Shown here: in pieces, positions 35,191 to 47,036 of the stretch | Numbering within the stretch: position 1 is the first letter of the stretch | Layout of the letters: every line of letters begins with the position of its first letter | The notes under the pieces: generated by a model | What the model saw: only the letters and a program-made list of their open reading frames with translations | Database searches by the model: none | Told to the model about the DNA's origin: nothing | Assembly (NCBI RefSeq): GCF_021295095.1 | Contig: NZ_JAJLQX010000015.1 | Coordinates: 1-64,000, forward strand | Reading direction: 5' to 3' | Length of the DNA stretch: 64,000 bases | Source: Phocaeicola oris | GTDB taxonomy: Bacteria > Bacteroidota > Bacteroidia > Bacteroidales > Bacteroidaceae | Position numbers and translations under genes: made by a program

Positions 35191-38100
35191 ATGTCTTCAA
35201 ATACGGAAAACAAAAGAATTAGCTTTGCTTCCATTAAGAATCCGATGCCTTATCCGGATTTTCTGGAAGTACAATTGAAGTCATTCCAAGACTTTTTACA
35301 ATTGGATACTCCTCCTGAGAAACGAAAGAAAGATGGTTTGTACAAAGTTTTCTCGGAAAACTTTCCTATTGCAGATACACGTAACAATTTCGTCCTTGAG
35401 TTTCTGGACTATTACATTGACCCACCAACATATTCGATTGAAGAATGTTTGGATCGCGGTCTAAGTTATTGTGTACCTTTAAAGGCCAAATTGAAACTTT
35501 ATTGTACAGACCCAGATCATGAAGATTTTGATACTGTCGTTCAGGATGTTTATCTTGGACCTATTCCTTACATGACCCCGCAAGGTACATTTGTCATTAA
35601 TGGCGCAGAGCGAGTGGTAGTTTCTCAATTACATCGTTCTCCTGGCGTTTTTTTTGGACAAAGTATTCATGCGAATGGTACAAAATTATATTCTGCTCGC
35701 ATTATTCCTTTTAAAGGATCGTGGATTGAATTTGCTACTGACATAAATAATGTCATGTATGCATATATTGATCGTAAAAAGAAATTGCCTGTTACAACTT
35801 TATTGCGTGCTGTTGGTTTTGAAACGGATAAAGATATTCTGGAGATTTTTAATCTTGCAGAGGAGATTAAGGTAAACAAAACAAATTTGAAGAAGGTAGT
35901 CGACCGTAAGTTGGCAGCACGTGTTCTAAAGACTTGGACTGAGGATTTTGTAGATGAAGATACGGGTGAAGTCGTTTCCATAGAACGAAATGAAGTTGTT
36001 GTTGAACGTGAAACAGTATTAACAGAAGATGATATAGACAAGATTATTGATTCAGGGGTTTCTACAATACTTGTTCATAAGGATGGCACAAACTTATCTG
36101 ATTATTCTATTATATTTAATACACTTCAAAAAGATCCGAGTAACTCTGAAAAAGAGGCAGTCCTCTATATTTATCGCCAGTTACGTAATGCAGATCCGGC
36201 AGATGACGCAAGTGCTCGTGAAGTTATTAATAATCTGTTTTTCTCCGAAAAACGTTATGATCTTGGAGATGTAGGTCGCTATAGAATCAATAAAAAGTTG
36301 GGCTTAACCACCGATATGGATGTTAAGGTTCTGACAAAGCAAGATATTATAGAGATTATCAAATATCTTATTGAATTAATTAATTCTAAAGCTGATGTTG
36401 ATGATATTGATCATTTGAGTAATCGGCGTGTGCGTACTGTTGGGGAACAACTCTCTAATCAGTTTGCTATTGGTTTAGCTCGAATGGCACGAACTATTCG
36501 TGAGCGCATGAATGTTCGTGATAATGAGGTATTTACTCCTGTAGATTTAATTAATGCAAAAACAATTTCGTCTGTAATTAATTCATTTTTTGGAACAAAT
36601 GCCTTATCTCAGTTTATGGATCAAACGAATCCGTTAGCTGAAATTACACATAAGCGTCGTATGTCGGCCTTAGGTCCTGGCGGTTTGACTCGTGAACGTG
36701 CAGGATTCGAGGTTCGAGATGTACATTATACTCATTATGGTCGTTTATGTCCTATTGAAACTCCGGAAGGTCCGAATATTGGATTGATTTCTTCTTTATG
36801 CGTTTATGCAAAGATTAATGAATTAGGATTTATTGTTACCCCATATCGCAAAGTTACAAACGGAAAGGTAGATCTTTCAGAAGATGGTCTTAGCTATTAT
36901 TCTGCAGAGGAAGAGGAGGATAAGATTATAGCTCAAGGTAATGCGGTGCTAAAGGATAATGGTTCTTTTGTTAATGAGAGAATTAAGGCTCGTTTGGACG
37001 CAGATTTTCCGGTTGTTTCTCCTGAGAAGATAGATTTGATGGATGTATCTCCACAGCAGATTGCCTCTATTGCAGCTTCTTTGATTCCTTTCTTAGAGCA
37101 TGATGATGCGAATCGTGCGTTGATGGGATCTAATATGATGCGTCAAGCCGTACCATTGTTGCGTACAGAAGCTCCTATAGTAGGTACAGGGATTGAGAAA
37201 CAATTAGCGGAAGATTCCAGAACTCAAATTACAGCTGAGGGAGATGGTGTTATTGACTTTGTTGATGCCACTACGATTCGTGTTTTATATGATCGTACAG
37301 AGGATGAAGAGTTTGTTAGTTTCGAATCTGCTCTTAGAGAATATAAAATTCCAAAATTCCGTCGTACCAATCAGAGTATGACAATTGACCTTCGTCCTGT
37401 TTGTAGCAAAGGACAAAGAGTTCATAAAGGTGATATTCTTACTGAAGGTTATTCTACAGCAGATGGAGAATTGGCATTGGGTAGGAATTTCTTAGTCGCG
37501 TATATTCCGTGGAAGGGTTACAATTATGAGGATGCGATTGTTTTAAACGAACGGGTTGTTCGGGAAGATCTTTTGACATCTGTTCATGTTGATGAGTATT
37601 CTTTGGAAGTTCGAGAAACTAAACGTGGAATGGAAGAATTCACTTCTGATATTCCAAATGTTAGTGAAGAAGCAACAAAAGATTTGGATGAAACAGGAAT
37701 TGTACGTATTGGAGCTCGTATTCAGCCTGGAGATATATTAATAGGTAAGATTACCCCTAAGGGAGAATCTGATCCTTCACCCGAAGAGAAGTTATTACGC
37801 GCAATATTTGGAGATAAGGCAGGAGATGTAAAAGATGCTTCTTTAAAGGCTTCTCCTTCTTTACACGGAGTTGTTATTGGAAAGCGTTTGTTCTCTCGTG
37901 CTATTAAATCTCGTAGTGAGAAGAATTCTGATAAAGCTTTGATGCCGAAATTGGATGAGGAGTTCAAGACTAAGACCGATGAACTAAAAGGCATTTTAAT
38001 TAGTAAACTTCTTACTCTTACTAATGGTAAGGTGTCACAAGGTGTAAAAGATTACACAGGAGCCGATATTATAGCTAAGGGGGCTAAGTTCAATAAGGGT

Positions 38101-39003
38101 GTTTTGGAGAGTTTGGATTATGAGACTGTACAGTTGAACAAGTGGACTACAGATGCTCACAAAAATGATATGATTCGTGACCTTGTTATGAATTATTTGA
38201 AGAAATACAAGGAAATGGACGCGGAATTGAAACGTCAGAAGTTTGCTATTACTATTGGTGATGAACTACCTTCTGGTGTTATTCAGATGGCGAAAGTGTA
38301 TATAGCTAAGAAGCGTAAGATCGGTGTTGGAGATAAAATGGCCGGTCGTCATGGTAATAAAGGTATTGTTTCAAGGGTTGTTCGTCAAGAAGATATGCCG
38401 TTCTTGGCAGATGGTACTCCCGTTGATATCTGTTTGAATCCGTTGGGCGTGCCTTCTCGTATGAATATTGGTCAGATATTTGAGGCTGTATTAGGACGTG
38501 TAGGTAAAACTTTGGGATTGAAGTTTGCAACACCTATTTTTGATGGCGCTACTTTAGAGGATTTGGATAAATGGACCGATAAGGCAGGATTATCAAATTA
38601 CTGCAAAACAGATTTATATGATGGTGAAACCGGAGAGAAATTCGATCAGCCTGCAACAGTTGGTGTAGCTTATATGCTGAAGTTAGGTCACATGGTTGAA
38701 GATAAGATGCACGCTCGTTCAATTGGCCCATATTCTTTGATTACGCAGCAGCCTCTTGGTGGTAAAGCGCAATTTGGCGGTCAGCGTTTTGGAGAAATGG
38801 AGGTTTGGGCATTGGAGGCATTTGGTGCAGCTCATGTTTTACAGGAAATTTTGACTATTAAGTCTGATGATGTTAATGGTCGTTCTAAAGCTTATGAAGC
38901 AATTGTCAAGGGAGAACCGATGCCAACTCCTGGTATTCCGGAATCTCTGAATGTATTGTTACATGAATTGAAAGGCTTAGGATTAAGTATCCACCTTGAA
39001 TAA
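35191..39003 (+). CDS. rpoB: RNA polymerase subunit beta
   Basis: 1270 residues. Rifampicin-region sequence [25 protein letters not shown] is intact with the usual sensitive-type residues, followed by [16 protein letters not shown]. The C-terminal end ([20 protein letters not shown]) is complete. Forms the catalytic core with RpoC, encoded 30 bases downstream. Confidence 0.98.
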   Translation: MSSNTENKRISFASIKNPMPYPDFLEVQLKSFQDFLQLDTPPEKRKKDGLYKVFSENFPIADTRNNFVLEFLDYYIDPPTYSIEECLDRGLSYCVPLKAKLKLYCTDPDHEDFDTVVQDVYLGPIPYMTPQGTFVINGAERVVVSQLHRSPGVFFGQSIHANGTKLYSARIIPFKGSWIEFATDINNVMYAYIDRKKKLPVTTLLRAVGFETDKDILEIFNLAEEIKVNKTNLKKVVDRKLAARVLKTWTEDFVDEDTGEVVSIERNEVVVERETVLTEDDIDKIIDSGVSTILVHKDGTNLSDYSIIFNTLQKDPSNSEKEAVLYIYRQLRNADPADDASAREVINNLFFSEKRYDLGDVGRYRINKKLGLTTDMDVKVLTKQDIIEIIKYLIELINSKADVDDIDHLSNRRVRTVGEQLSNQFAIGLARMARTIRERMNVRDNEVFTPVDLINAKTISSVINSFFGTNALSQFMDQTNPLAEITHKRRMSALGPGGLTRERAGFEVRDVHYTHYGRLCPIETPEGPNIGLISSLCVYAKINELGFIVTPYRKVTNGKVDLSEDGLSYYSAEEEEDKIIAQGNAVLKDNGSFVNERIKARLDADFPVVSPEKIDLMDVSPQQIASIAASLIPFLEHDDANRALMGSNMMRQAVPLLRTEAPIVGTGIEKQLAEDSRTQITAEGDGVIDFVDATTIRVLYDRTEDEEFVSFESALREYKIPKFRRTNQSMTIDLRPVCSKGQRVHKGDILTEGYSTADGELALGRNFLVAYIPWKGYNYEDAIVLNERVVREDLLTSVHVDEYSLEVRETKRGMEEFTSDIPNVSEEATKDLDETGIVRIGARIQPGDILIGKITPKGESDPSPEEKLLRAIFGDKAGDVKDASLKASPSLHGVVIGKRLFSRAIKSRSEKNSDKALMPKLDEEFKTKTDELKGILISKLLTLTNGKVSQGVKDYTGADIIAKGAKFNKGVLESLDYETVQLNKWTTDAHKNDMIRDLVMNYLKKYKEMDAELKRQKFAITIGDELPSGVIQMAKVYIAKKRKIGVGDKMAGRHGNKGIVSRVVRQEDMPFLADGTPVDICLNPLGVPSRMNIGQIFEAVLGRVGKTLGLKFATPIFDGATLEDLDKWTDKAGLSNYCKTDLYDGETGEKFDQPATVGVAYMLKLGHMVEDKMHARSIGPYSLITQQPLGGKAQFGGQRFGEMEVWALEAFGAAHVLQEILTIKSDDVNGRSKAYEAIVKGEPMPTPGIPESLNVLLHELKGLGLSIHLE

Positions 39004-39033
39004 ATTAAATAACTCTTTACAAATAATATAAAT

Positions 39034-42000
39034 ATGGCATTTAGAAAAGATAATAAGCTAAAGAGTAATTTCTCAAAGATTTCTATTGGATTAGCTTCTC
39101 CTGAGGAAATTTTGGAGAATTCGTACGGTGAGGTTTTAAAGCCTGAAACAATTAATTATCGTACATATAAGCCGGAAAGAGATGGTTTGTTTTGTGAACG
39201 TATTTTCGGTCCGGTAAAGGATTATGAGTGTGCTTGTGGTAAATATAAACGTATCCGTTATAAAGGCATTGTTTGCGACCGATGTGGAGTGGAAGTGACA
39301 GAAAAAAAAGTTCGTCGTGAACGTTCCGGTCATATCCAGTTGGTCGTTCCTGTAGCACATATATGGTATTTCCGCTCATTACCGAATAAAATAGGATATC
39401 TTCTTGGATTGCCAACAAAGAAGTTGGATTCTATTATTTATTATGAACGTTATGTAGTTATTCAAGCCGGTGCTGCAGCCGAATTGGATACTTCAGTTCA
39501 GAAATTTGATTTGCTTTCAGAGGATGAATATCTTGATATCTTGGATAAGTTACCGAAGGATAATCAGTATTTAGAGGATACAGATCCGAATAAATTTATC
39601 GCTAAGATGGGCGGGGAAGCTCTTCTCGATTTACTTTCGCAAATCGATTTGGATGCATTATCTTATGAGTTGCGCGATAGGGCTAATACAGATTCTTCAC
39701 AGCAACGTAAGAATGAGGCATTAAAGAGATTGCAAGTTGTTGAGGCATTCCGTGCTTCTCGTGGTAGAAATAAGCCAGAATGGATGATTATGAAAATCAT
39801 TCCAGTTATCCCTCCAGAACTTCGTCCGTTAGTTCCGTTAGATGGCGGGCGTTTTGCTACATCGGATTTAAATGATTTATATCGTCGTGTCATTATACGT
39901 AATAATCGTTTAAAGAGATTGATTGAAATCAAAGCTCCTGAGGTTATTCTTCGCAATGAGAAGCGTATGTTGCAGGAAGCAGTTGATTCTCTATTTGATA
40001 ATTCTCGCAAGTCAAGCGCGGTTAAGAGTGAGGCTAATCGTCCTTTGAAATCACTTTCAGATAGTTTGAAAGGTAAGCAAGGCCGTTTCCGCCAGAATTT
40101 GTTAGGTAAACGTGTTGACTATTCTGCTCGTTCTGTAATTGTTGTAGGCCCTGAATTAAAGATGGGTGAATGTGGTTTACCTAAGTTAATGGCAGCAGAA
40201 CTCTATAAGCCATTCATCATTCGTAAGTTGATTGAGCGTGGCATTGTGAAGACTGTTAAATCTGCAAAGAAGATTGTAGACCGTCGTGAACCTGTTATAT
40301 GGGATATATTGGAACACGTAATGAAGGGACATCCTGTATTATTAAACCGAGCTCCTACATTGCACCGCTTGGGTATTCAGGCGTTTCAACCACATATGAT
40401 TGAAGGTAAAGCTATTCAGTTGCATCCATTGGCATGTACTGCATTTAATGCCGATTTTGATGGTGATCAGATGGCTGTTCACTTGCCTTTAGGCAATGAA
40501 GCTGTTTTGGAAGCTCAGTTATTGATGCTTGAGCCACATAATATTTTGAATCCCGCGAACGGCGCGCCTATTACAGTGCCTGCGCAGGATATGGTTCTTG
40601 GTCTTTATTACATTACTAAACTCCGTACCGGCGCAAAAGGTGAAGGGCTGACATTCTACGGACCAGAAGAAGCAATCATTGCCTATAATTTAGGTAAAGT
40701 AGATGTTCATGCTATTATTAGTGTGGTAGTAAAAGATTTGGATAAAGATGGTAACATTGTAGACGTGATGATGAAGGAAACTTCTGTAGGCCGTGTCATT
40801 GTTAATCAGATTGTTCCAGATGAGTGCGGATACTTGAATACTGTTATATCAAAGAAATCTTTGCGTGATATTATTAGTGACGTTATTAAGAAAGTTGGAG
40901 TAGCACGTGCTTGTAAATTCTTGGATGGAATTAAGAACTTAGGTTATCGCATGTCATATAAAGGTGGTCTTTCTTTTAACCTTGAGGATATTATTATTCC
41001 GAAAGAGAAAGAGGAACTTGTACGTCGCGGTAATGAAGAAGTTGAGCAGATTATGGCTAACTTTAATATGGGTTTCATTACAGAGAATGAGCGTTATAAT
41101 CAGGTCGTTGATACTTGGACACACGTTAACAGTGATTTGTCCGATATTCTTTATAAGACTATTAAGAATGATAATCAGGGATTCAATTCTGTATTTATGA
41201 TGTTGGATTCCGGAGCTCGTGGTTCTAAAGAACAGATTCGTCAGTTGTCCGGTATGCGTGGTCTGATGGCTAAACCTCAAAAGGCAGGTGCTGAAGGTGC
41301 TCAGATTATTGAGAACCCGATTTTGTCAAATTTCAAGGAAGGCTTGTCCGTGTTGGAGTATTTTATTTCTACTCACGGAGCTCGTAAAGGTTTGGCTGAT
41401 ACTGCATTGAAGACTGCCGATGCCGGTTATTTAACTCGTCGTTTAGTTGATGTTTCACATGATGTAATCGTTACAGAAGAAGATTGTGGAACACTCCGTG
41501 GATTGGTTTGTACAGCGTTAAAGAATAATGATGAAGTTATTGCTACTTTGTATGAACGTATCTTAGGTCGTGTTTCTGTGCATGATATTATTCATCCGAC
41601 AAGTGGAAAGCTAATTGTCGCTGCCGGAGAAGAAATTACTGAGGAAATTGCACAAGAAATAGAGGATTCTCCAATTGAGAGCGTGGAAATTCGTTCCGTA
41701 TTGACATGTGAGGCTAAGCATGGCGTTTGTGCAAAGTGCTATGGACGTAACTTGGCGACCAGTCAGATGGTTCAGAAAGGCGAAGCTGTCGGTGTTATTG
41801 CCGCACAGTCTATTGGTGAGCCTGGAACTCAGTTAACATTACGTACATTCCACGCTGGTGGTGTTGCGGGTAACATGGCAGCCGATGCTACGATTGTCGC
41901 AAAGAATAATGGTCGTTTGGAATTTGAAGAACTTAGGACTGTTCCTGCCAAAGATGAAACGGGAGAGAATGTGAAGATCGTTGTTGGTCGTTTAGCGGAA

Positions 42001-43380
42001 CTCCGTTTGGTTGATGTTAACACAGGAATAGTTCTTTCCAGTCACAATCTTCCTTATGGTTCTACTTTGTATGTTAATAATGGTGAAGTCGTAGAAAAAG
42101 GTAAGTTAATTGCGAAATGGGATCCATTTAACGCGGTTATCATTACAGAATCTGCCGGTAAGATTCATTTTGATGCAATGATCGAGAACGTTACTTATAC
42201 CGTTGATTCAGATGAATCTACGGGCTTGCATGAGGTGATCATTATTGAATCAAAGGATAAGACCAAGGTTCCTACTGCTGATATTCTGGATAAAGATGGT
42301 AATGTTCTTAGAACATATAACTTCCCTGTAGGTGGGCATATTGTTGTTGAAGATGGTAAGGAAGTTAAGGCCGGAGATATTCTTGTTAAGATTCCGCGTG
42401 CCGTTGGTAAGGCGGGCGATATCACTGGTGGTTTGCCTCGAGTAACAGAATTATTTGAGGCCCGTAATCCGTCCAATCCTGCTGTCGTTTCTGAAATTGA
42501 TGGTGAGGTTACTATGGGAAAAATTAAACGTGGTAATCGTGAAATTATTGTTACATCAAAAACAGGAGAACAGAAGAAATATTTGGTTAACTTATCTAAG
42601 CAGATATTAGTACAGGAGAACGATTATGTCCGCGCCGGAACTCCGTTATGTGATGGTGAAATTACCCCTTCTGATATCTTGGCTATCATGGGACCTACTG
42701 TGGTTCAAGAATATATTGTAAACGAGGTTCAGGATGTATATCGTTTGCAGGGTGTTAAGATTAATGATAAGCATTTTGAAATTATCGTTCGTCAGATGAT
42801 GCGAAAGGTTCAGATTGATGAGCCAGGTGATACTCGCTTCTTGGAACAGCAGGTGGTTGATCGTCTCGATTTCCGTGATGAGAACGACCGTATCTGGGGT
42901 AAGAAAGTGGTTGTCGATCAGGGGGATTCTCAGAATTTGCAGGCTGGTCAGATAGTAACTGCACGTAAGTTACGTGATGAGAACAGTGCTTTGAAACGTC
43001 GCGATATGAAGTTGGTTGAAGTTCGTGATGCCGTCCCTGCTACATCTACTCAGATTTTGCAGGGTATCACCCGGGCAGCTTTAGGTACGAAAAGTTTCAT
43101 GTCTGCTGCATCATTCCAGGAAACTACTAAGGTGTTGAATGAGGCTGCAATTGAAGGTAAGGTTGATTTCTTGGAGGGAATGAAGGAAAATGTGATTACT
43201 GGTCATTTGATTCCTGCCGGAACAGGGCAGCGCGAGTTTGATAAGTTGGTTGTGGGATCAAAAGAAGAATATGACCGCATCCTTGCTAATAAGCGAAACG
43301 TGTTGGACTATAGTGAAGTAGAAGATGATGATGCTGATTTAAAGCATAAGAAAGAATCAACATTGAGCGAAGTAAAATAA
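39034..43380 (+). CDS. rpoC: RNA polymerase subunit beta'
   Basis: 1448 residues. N-terminal zinc site ([20 protein letters not shown]), the magnesium-binding [12 protein letters not shown] near 470-481, and the second zinc cluster ([15 protein letters not shown] near 890) are present. A charged tail ends the protein. Last gene of the operon, followed by a terminator. Confidence 0.98.
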   Translation: MAFRKDNKLKSNFSKISIGLASPEEILENSYGEVLKPETINYRTYKPERDGLFCERIFGPVKDYECACGKYKRIRYKGIVCDRCGVEVTEKKVRRERSGHIQLVVPVAHIWYFRSLPNKIGYLLGLPTKKLDSIIYYERYVVIQAGAAAELDTSVQKFDLLSEDEYLDILDKLPKDNQYLEDTDPNKFIAKMGGEALLDLLSQIDLDALSYELRDRANTDSSQQRKNEALKRLQVVEAFRASRGRNKPEWMIMKIIPVIPPELRPLVPLDGGRFATSDLNDLYRRVIIRNNRLKRLIEIKAPEVILRNEKRMLQEAVDSLFDNSRKSSAVKSEANRPLKSLSDSLKGKQGRFRQNLLGKRVDYSARSVIVVGPELKMGECGLPKLMAAELYKPFIIRKLIERGIVKTVKSAKKIVDRREPVIWDILEHVMKGHPVLLNRAPTLHRLGIQAFQPHMIEGKAIQLHPLACTAFNADFDGDQMAVHLPLGNEAVLEAQLLMLEPHNILNPANGAPITVPAQDMVLGLYYITKLRTGAKGEGLTFYGPEEAIIAYNLGKVDVHAIISVVVKDLDKDGNIVDVMMKETSVGRVIVNQIVPDECGYLNTVISKKSLRDIISDVIKKVGVARACKFLDGIKNLGYRMSYKGGLSFNLEDIIIPKEKEELVRRGNEEVEQIMANFNMGFITENERYNQVVDTWTHVNSDLSDILYKTIKNDNQGFNSVFMMLDSGARGSKEQIRQLSGMRGLMAKPQKAGAEGAQIIENPILSNFKEGLSVLEYFISTHGARKGLADTALKTADAGYLTRRLVDVSHDVIVTEEDCGTLRGLVCTALKNNDEVIATLYERILGRVSVHDIIHPTSGKLIVAAGEEITEEIAQEIEDSPIESVEIRSVLTCEAKHGVCAKCYGRNLATSQMVQKGEAVGVIAAQSIGEPGTQLTLRTFHAGGVAGNMAADATIVAKNNGRLEFEELRTVPAKDETGENVKIVVGRLAELRLVDVNTGIVLSSHNLPYGSTLYVNNGEVVEKGKLIAKWDPFNAVIITESAGKIHFDAMIENVTYTVDSDESTGLHEVIIIESKDKTKVPTADILDKDGNVLRTYNFPVGGHIVVEDGKEVKAGDILVKIPRAVGKAGDITGGLPRVTELFEARNPSNPAVVSEIDGEVTMGKIKRGNREIIVTSKTGEQKKYLVNLSKQILVQENDYVRAGTPLCDGEITPSDILAIMGPTVVQEYIVNEVQDVYRLQGVKINDKHFEIIVRQMMRKVQIDEPGDTRFLEQQVVDRLDFRDENDRIWGKKVVVDQGDSQNLQAGQIVTARKLRDENSALKRRDMKLVEVRDAVPATSTQILQGITRAALGTKSFMSAASFQETTKVLNEAAIEGKVDFLEGMKENVITGHLIPAGTGQREFDKLVVGSKEEYDRILANKRNVLDYSEVEDDDADLKHKKESTLSEVK

Positions 43381-43400
43381 TTTTTGGAATGAAGTATATT

Positions 43401-43434
43401 AAAGAGGTTGGACAGTAATGAGTTCAACCTCTTT
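43401..43434 (+). terminator. Terminator after rpoC
   Basis: AAAGAGGTTGGAC (43401-43413) pairs with GTTCAACCTCTTT (43422-43434), followed by TTT. The sequence from here to 43604 shows nothing convincing. Confidence 0.9.
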
Positions 43435-43604
43435 TTTATTAATTTGTTTGACATTTACTTTCTTCTTTGTATCTTCATCGTTTAGAATAATCTTATATAT
43501 AATATCGCTATGAATAAAGCACAGATCTATTTGATGATAGCATTTCTTTTAAATCATATTCATAATCTTCACTTGGATACCGGAGGTCGGTTAAAGAGTG
43601 TGAT

Positions 43605-44711
43605 TTATTTGAATAATTCTTCCAATTTCGTACTTAAATTGTCACCACGTAAGTCGGCGGCTATTATTTTTCCGTTTTGATCAATAAGGATAGAGGCTGG
43701 GATGGAGTTGATTCCATACAGACGGGCTGCTGCGCATTGCCAATATTTTAAGTCGGAAAGTTGTATCCAGTTTAAATCTAAATCTTCTACGGCTTTTAAC
43801 CAAGATGCTTTGTCTTTGTCAAGTGATATTCCTACAATCTCGAATCCTTTATTGTGATATTTCTCGTAAGCAGCCTTTACATAAGGCATTTCACGACGGC
43901 ATGGACCGCACCATGAAGCCCAGAAGTCTACCATGGTAACCTTGTTATTCTTCACATACTCCGACAAGTTATGTTTCACACCGTCCTTGTCGGCCATTTT
44001 AAAATCTGTATAGTCAGTGCCGATAGCCTTTGCTTTCGCGGCTGTCATCTGTTGAAGAATGCTTTCTACAGGGGAATAGGTCTTGAATTTTCTACCGGCT
44101 TTTGCTAATATTGCGTCTTTTTCGGCTATGCTTAGATTATTATATATATTTAGAAAAAGGAAAGCACCAACTATGTTGTCTTCGTTTAGTGTGACATGCT
44201 TTTTGCTTAACTCCAGCATATCTTCTTTGTATTTCGCTAACTTTGCTTTTATTTCATTTCGACGAGTCTCGGTAGTGGCATTATTCTGCATTTCTTTTTG
44301 GTAATCAGGGAATTTTTCCACGTTGTGCTCCCGACTTAGCGCAATTTGCTCCACTCTGTAAGCGTTATATTTGTTGTTCAGCTCACCGCCTTTTATGATT
44401 GGGGTATCGCCTGTAAAGTCGATGGTTACCGGAGCGTTTTCCAAAACGAAGTAACAACTGATGTCTTTCCCGTCTATTGTTGCAGTAACGCATGCAATGT
44501 CTTCCGAATTGTTCGTTCCTTCAAAATGGAACATTCCATTAGTTATAGGAGTTGATTCATAGTCGGAAATTTGCTGGCTGGCCGCGAAGAGCAGGTACAT
44601 TTCTTTTCCATTGAATACTGTCGGAACGGTTCCGCTTATATCGTACTTAACTTGCGCTGAGATATTCAGAACCATTAGCGAGGTAAGTAAAGTAAAAAGG
44701 ATTTTTCTCAT
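43605..44711 (-). CDS. Exported thioredoxin-like protein (DUF4369 plus TlpA/ResA domain)
   Basis: 368 residues. Signal peptide about 1-19 (ending NISA); DUF4369 beta domain about 22-115; helical linker; and a thioredoxin-like domain from about 235 with the redox pair in DFWASWCGPCRREMPYV near 266-270. This domain order is a common periplasmic disulfide reductase type in Bacteroides. The partner proteins are unknown. The upstream gap to the HU-like gene is only 39 bases, so both may share the HU promoter. Confidence 0.9.
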   Translation of the reverse strand: MRKILFTLLTSLMVLNISAQVKYDISGTVPTVFNGKEMYLLFAASQQISDYESTPITNGMFHFEGTNNSEDIACVTATIDGKDISCYFVLENAPVTIDFTGDTPIIKGGELNNKYNAYRVEQIALSREHNVEKFPDYQKEMQNNATTETRRNEIKAKLAKYKEDMLELSKKHVTLNEDNIVGAFLFLNIYNNLSIAEKDAILAKAGRKFKTYSPVESILQQMTAAKAKAIGTDYTDFKMADKDGVKHNLSEYVKNNKVTMVDFWASWCGPCRREMPYVKAAYEKYHNKGFEIVGISLDKDKASWLKAVEDLDLNWIQLSDLKYWQCAAARLYGINSIPASILIDQNGKIIAADLRGDNLSTKLEELFK

Positions 44712-44750
44712 TTCGAAATCAATTTCTCATTTGTCAGTTGCAAATATACG

Positions 44751-45419
44751 TTATCTTTTGGGAGCACCAAATTGTTTCGCAGTCTCTTCTGCGCCTTCTA
44801 ATTCCATCAGTTTCAATATATTCGGGTCATTCATATTTTTTCCGGGGACATAGACTGGGGTGTGTTTAGTCCCTTCATTTTCAAGTATATGCTCAGCAAT
44901 GAAGGCGTTAATACGACGAGTGGCCGTTATTTTGGTAAGCGAGCAGAGCGATTGCATTTTTGCTCGACTGATGTTGTGGTGTGTACGGAAATAACGAAAG
45001 AGTTTAATGTGCAGTTCTGTCTTGCCTAAATTATCCGATTGGCGGACTTTTCGATGTTTCAGTTCAATGTTATTGAATGATTTTTTTAATTGTTTCTCCG
45101 CCTCAAAGTTGAGTGATTTGAATTTGATGCTCTCTGCACGGACAGAACGTGGAACCGCATTTTTAGGTCCTTTTAAAGAAATCTGAAAGAAACCGAGTCC
45201 ATCAATATGGATTCGCTCACCTTTCTTCAGGTGCATCACTATATAGTCGATAAGCGCAACGGATGTAGCCTGCACATCAGCTGCAGTCAGCGAAGTTCCA
45301 TGCTCTATTTCACGTGAGAGTTCTTTGATACCTATACTACGTTTGCAAATTACACGCGGATGAAATGAAGTTACCTCTTCATTTGGGTTGGGAGATTTAT
45401 AAGATTCGTATTCTATCAT
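44751..45419 (-). CDS. HU-like DNA-binding protein with C-terminal extension
   Basis: 222 residues. The first 125 or so match the HU-HIG type of HU/IHF fold found in Bacteroidetes (TSLTAADVQATSVALIDYIV, then GERIHIDGLGFFQISLKG). The rest (RKVRQSDNLGKTELHIKLFRYF onward) looks like a second, winged-helix-like domain (SRAKMQSLCSLTKITATRRI). It is preceded by a 128-base leader bearing a tandem repeat array of dyads, which it might itself bind. Confidence 0.8.
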   Translation of the reverse strand: MIEYESYKSPNPNEEVTSFHPRVICKRSIGIKELSREIEHGTSLTAADVQATSVALIDYIVMHLKKGERIHIDGLGFFQISLKGPKNAVPRSVRAESIKFKSLNFEAEKQLKKSFNNIELKHRKVRQSDNLGKTELHIKLFRYFRTHHNISRAKMQSLCSLTKITATRRINAFIAEHILENEGTKHTPVYVPGKNMNDPNILKLMELEGAEETAKQFGAPKR

Positions 45420-45456
45420 GATAATTTAATTATTTAATATAGATAAAGTTATTGTT

Positions 45457-45534
45457 TCACTATTGTGATTCACTCGTTTCACTATTGTGATTCACTTGTT
45501 TCACTATTGTGATTCACTTGTTTCATATAAGTGA
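45457..45534. repeat. 22-bp-period tandem dyad array in the leader of the HU-like gene
   Basis: Four 12-bp cores start at 45457, 45479, 45501 and 45523, exactly 22 bp apart: TCACTATTGTGA three times and TCATATAAGTGA. Linkers are TTCACTCGTT, TTCACTTGTT and TTCACTTGTT. The first three units differ by one base only. They lie downstream of the predicted transcription start of the HU-like gene (minus strand), so they are transcribed. The 12+10 layout is the same as in the four intergenic arrays, and the cores share the TCA...TGA frame. Confidence 0.9.
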
Positions 45535-45554
45535 AACGATATTGTTATATAATA

Positions 45555-45585
45555 CAAATGTAGTAATAATTATCTTAGTATCAAA
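45555..45585 (-). promoter_or_regulatory. Consensus Bacteroides promoter for the HU-like gene
   Basis: On the minus strand, TTTG (45585 to 45582), 19-base spacer, TACATTTG (45562 to 45555). Transcription should start near 45548, leaving a 128-base leader that contains the dyad array. Confidence 0.8.
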
Positions 45586-45668
45586 AAATGATAATATGAA
45601 TACAACTCTCTACTTGTGCTTTGTATGTAAATTAACGGTTAAAGCGTATTGGAATAAAGAAAAAGTAT

Positions 45669-45676
45669 TATATTTG
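45669..45676 (+). promoter_or_regulatory. -7 box for the cyclophilin gene
   Basis: TATATTTG (TAnnTTTG), 18 bases from the ATG. A partial -33 (TTG at 45649-45651) is 17 bases upstream. Confidence 0.6.
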
Positions 45677-45694
45677 TCCTAAATGTTATAAAGT

Positions 45695-46387
45695 ATGAAA
45701 AGAATTGTTCCGGTAATATTGATGTGTATGGTGGTGTTTGTGAGTTGTCATCGTAAAATTTCCATTAGCAATGTTGCGGATTCTTTTTTCAGTGATACGT
45801 TGAAGCATGTCGTTGATACATTTTTGCATGTTCCACCGTTCAATCCTTATACACTTGGCGACGAACCGATATTTGATATTGTTACCACGAAAGGTACTAT
45901 TCGGGTAAAACTCTATAAGGAAACTCCGCTTCACAGGGAGAATTTTGCTCGTCTGGCAGCCGGTAGGTTTTATGATAATGTGTTGTTTCATCGTGTAATC
46001 AATAGGTTTATGATTCAAGGAGGTGATCCTTGGACAAAAGATCCGAATCGTACCGTAGATGAATATGGCTGGGGAGATCAGGGCTTTTGGATTCCTGCCG
46101 AGTTTGTAGATACTATCCGGCATAAAAAAGGAGCTTTGGCAGCAGCCCGTGAGGGAGATGATGTTAATCCGGAAAAGATGTCATCCAGTTCCCAATTTTA
46201 TATAGTTCAGGATGAAGATCGTTGTAAACGGCTTGATGGGAACTATACCGTATTTGGTCAGACTATCGGCGGAATGGATGTTATAGATTCCATTGCAAAT
46301 GTTCCAACCGGAGCTGAGAAGTTGGATATGCCGAATGAGCCGGTGAGAATCATTACTATCAAGTTGGTTGACGCGGGGATGAAATAA
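45695..46387 (+). CDS. Cyclophilin-type peptidylprolyl isomerase lipoprotein
   Basis: 230 residues. Signal with lipobox VFVSC (Cys18), then a cyclophilin domain from about 60: FARLAAGRFYDNVLFHRVINRFMIQGGDP is the family signature with the catalytic Arg, followed by SSSSQFYIVQ and GNYTVFGQTIGGMDVID. Catalyses cis-trans isomerisation of prolyl bonds in the periplasm or at the outer membrane. Compared with short bacterial cyclophilins it has an insertion near 115-145. Confidence 0.93.
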   Translation: MKRIVPVILMCMVVFVSCHRKISISNVADSFFSDTLKHVVDTFLHVPPFNPYTLGDEPIFDIVTTKGTIRVKLYKETPLHRENFARLAAGRFYDNVLFHRVINRFMIQGGDPWTKDPNRTVDEYGWGDQGFWIPAEFVDTIRHKKGALAAAREGDDVNPEKMSSSSQFYIVQDEDRCKRLDGNYTVFGQTIGGMDVIDSIANVPTGAEKLDMPNEPVRIITIKLVDAGMK

Positions 46388-46428
46388 AAGTGTAGCTATA
46401 TATAATAATGTATAAAAAATATGGAAGT

Positions 46429-46770
46429 ATGGAAGACGAAAAGAATAACAACGGTCAGTTGCAGATAGAATTAAAAGATGAGATTGCTCAGGGAACCTAT
46501 GCAAATCTTGCTATTATCACTCATTCCAGTTCCGAGTTCATTCTCGATTTCATTCGCGTGATGCCCGGTTTGCCTAAGGCGAATGTGCAGTCGCGTATTG
46601 TTCTTACTCCGGAACATGCAAAGCGTTTGTACAAGGCATTGGAAGATAATATAGCTAAGTATGAACATACCTTTGGCCGAATTCGTATGCCTGAAGAAGC
46701 GCAAGGTGGCAGTTCACCGGAAGGGAAAACCTTTATTCCGCCATTGAGTGGATTTAAGGGAGAAGCTTAA
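46429..46770 (+). CDS. DUF3467 protein
   Basis: 113 residues from the ATG at 46429 (MEDEKNNNGQLQIELKDE); an ATG 21 bases earlier is possible but the chosen start is repeated in the nearby relic at 46861. The domain ANLAIITHSSSEFILDFIRV, then a proline-containing MPGLPKA and SRIVLTPEHAKRLYKALEDNI, is the DUF3467 pattern, found widely in Bacteroidetes and of unknown function. The tail (EGKTFIPPLSGFKGEA) is repeated at 54348. Followed by a strong terminator. Confidence 0.87.
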   Translation: MEDEKNNNGQLQIELKDEIAQGTYANLAIITHSSSEFILDFIRVMPGLPKANVQSRIVLTPEHAKRLYKALEDNIAKYEHTFGRIRMPEEAQGGSSPEGKTFIPPLSGFKGEA

Positions 46771-46798
46771 TCCTTTTCCGATAAGCAAATTATGAATC

Positions 46799-46833
46799 AG
46801 CCTGTCTTTCAAAAGTTTTTTGAGAGACAGGCT
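46799..46833 (+). terminator. Terminator after the DUF3467 gene
   Basis: A 16-bp stem (46799-46814 with 46818-46833, one G-U pair) followed by AATTTTT. A near-copy lies at 54424-54458. Confidence 0.9.
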
Positions 46834-46860
46834 AATTTTTGAGCAGAAAAATGTTGAAGG

Positions 46861-46896
46861 ATGGAAGACGAAAGAATTATTCGCGGACAGCAATGA
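46861..46896 (+). pseudogene. 5' scrap of a second DUF3467 gene
   Basis: From GAAG-N-ATGGAAGACGAAA the sequence matches the start of the intact DUF3467 gene (46424 onward) nearly base for base, giving MEDERIIRGQQ before a stop, against MEDEKNNNGQ in the intact gene. The match then fades. With the 3' piece at 54348 it suggests a tandem copy that has been split. Confidence 0.5.
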
Positions 46897-46981
46897 AGAA
46901 AATAACAGATTCGTAAAGCATAAATGATGAAGCTGTGACGTCTGTGAGATACATGCTGTTTGTAAATATGATTATAGAAAA

Positions 46982-47012
46982 TTGCATTTATTATGAAAAT
47001 GAGTTATATTTG
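46982..47012 (+). promoter_or_regulatory. Promoter for the ECF sigma gene
   Basis: TTG at 46982-46984, 20-base spacer, TATATTTG at 47005-47012. The 266-base gap before the sigma gene otherwise holds the DUF3467 terminator and relic. Confidence 0.6.
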
Positions 47013-47036
47013 TTCGTGTTAACATAATAGGAGGAA

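Noticed and set aside
43510-43680. 56-codon plus-strand frame after rpoC
   Set aside because: Its second half overlaps the 3' end of the thioredoxin-like gene on the other strand, and there is no consensus promoter or recognised family.
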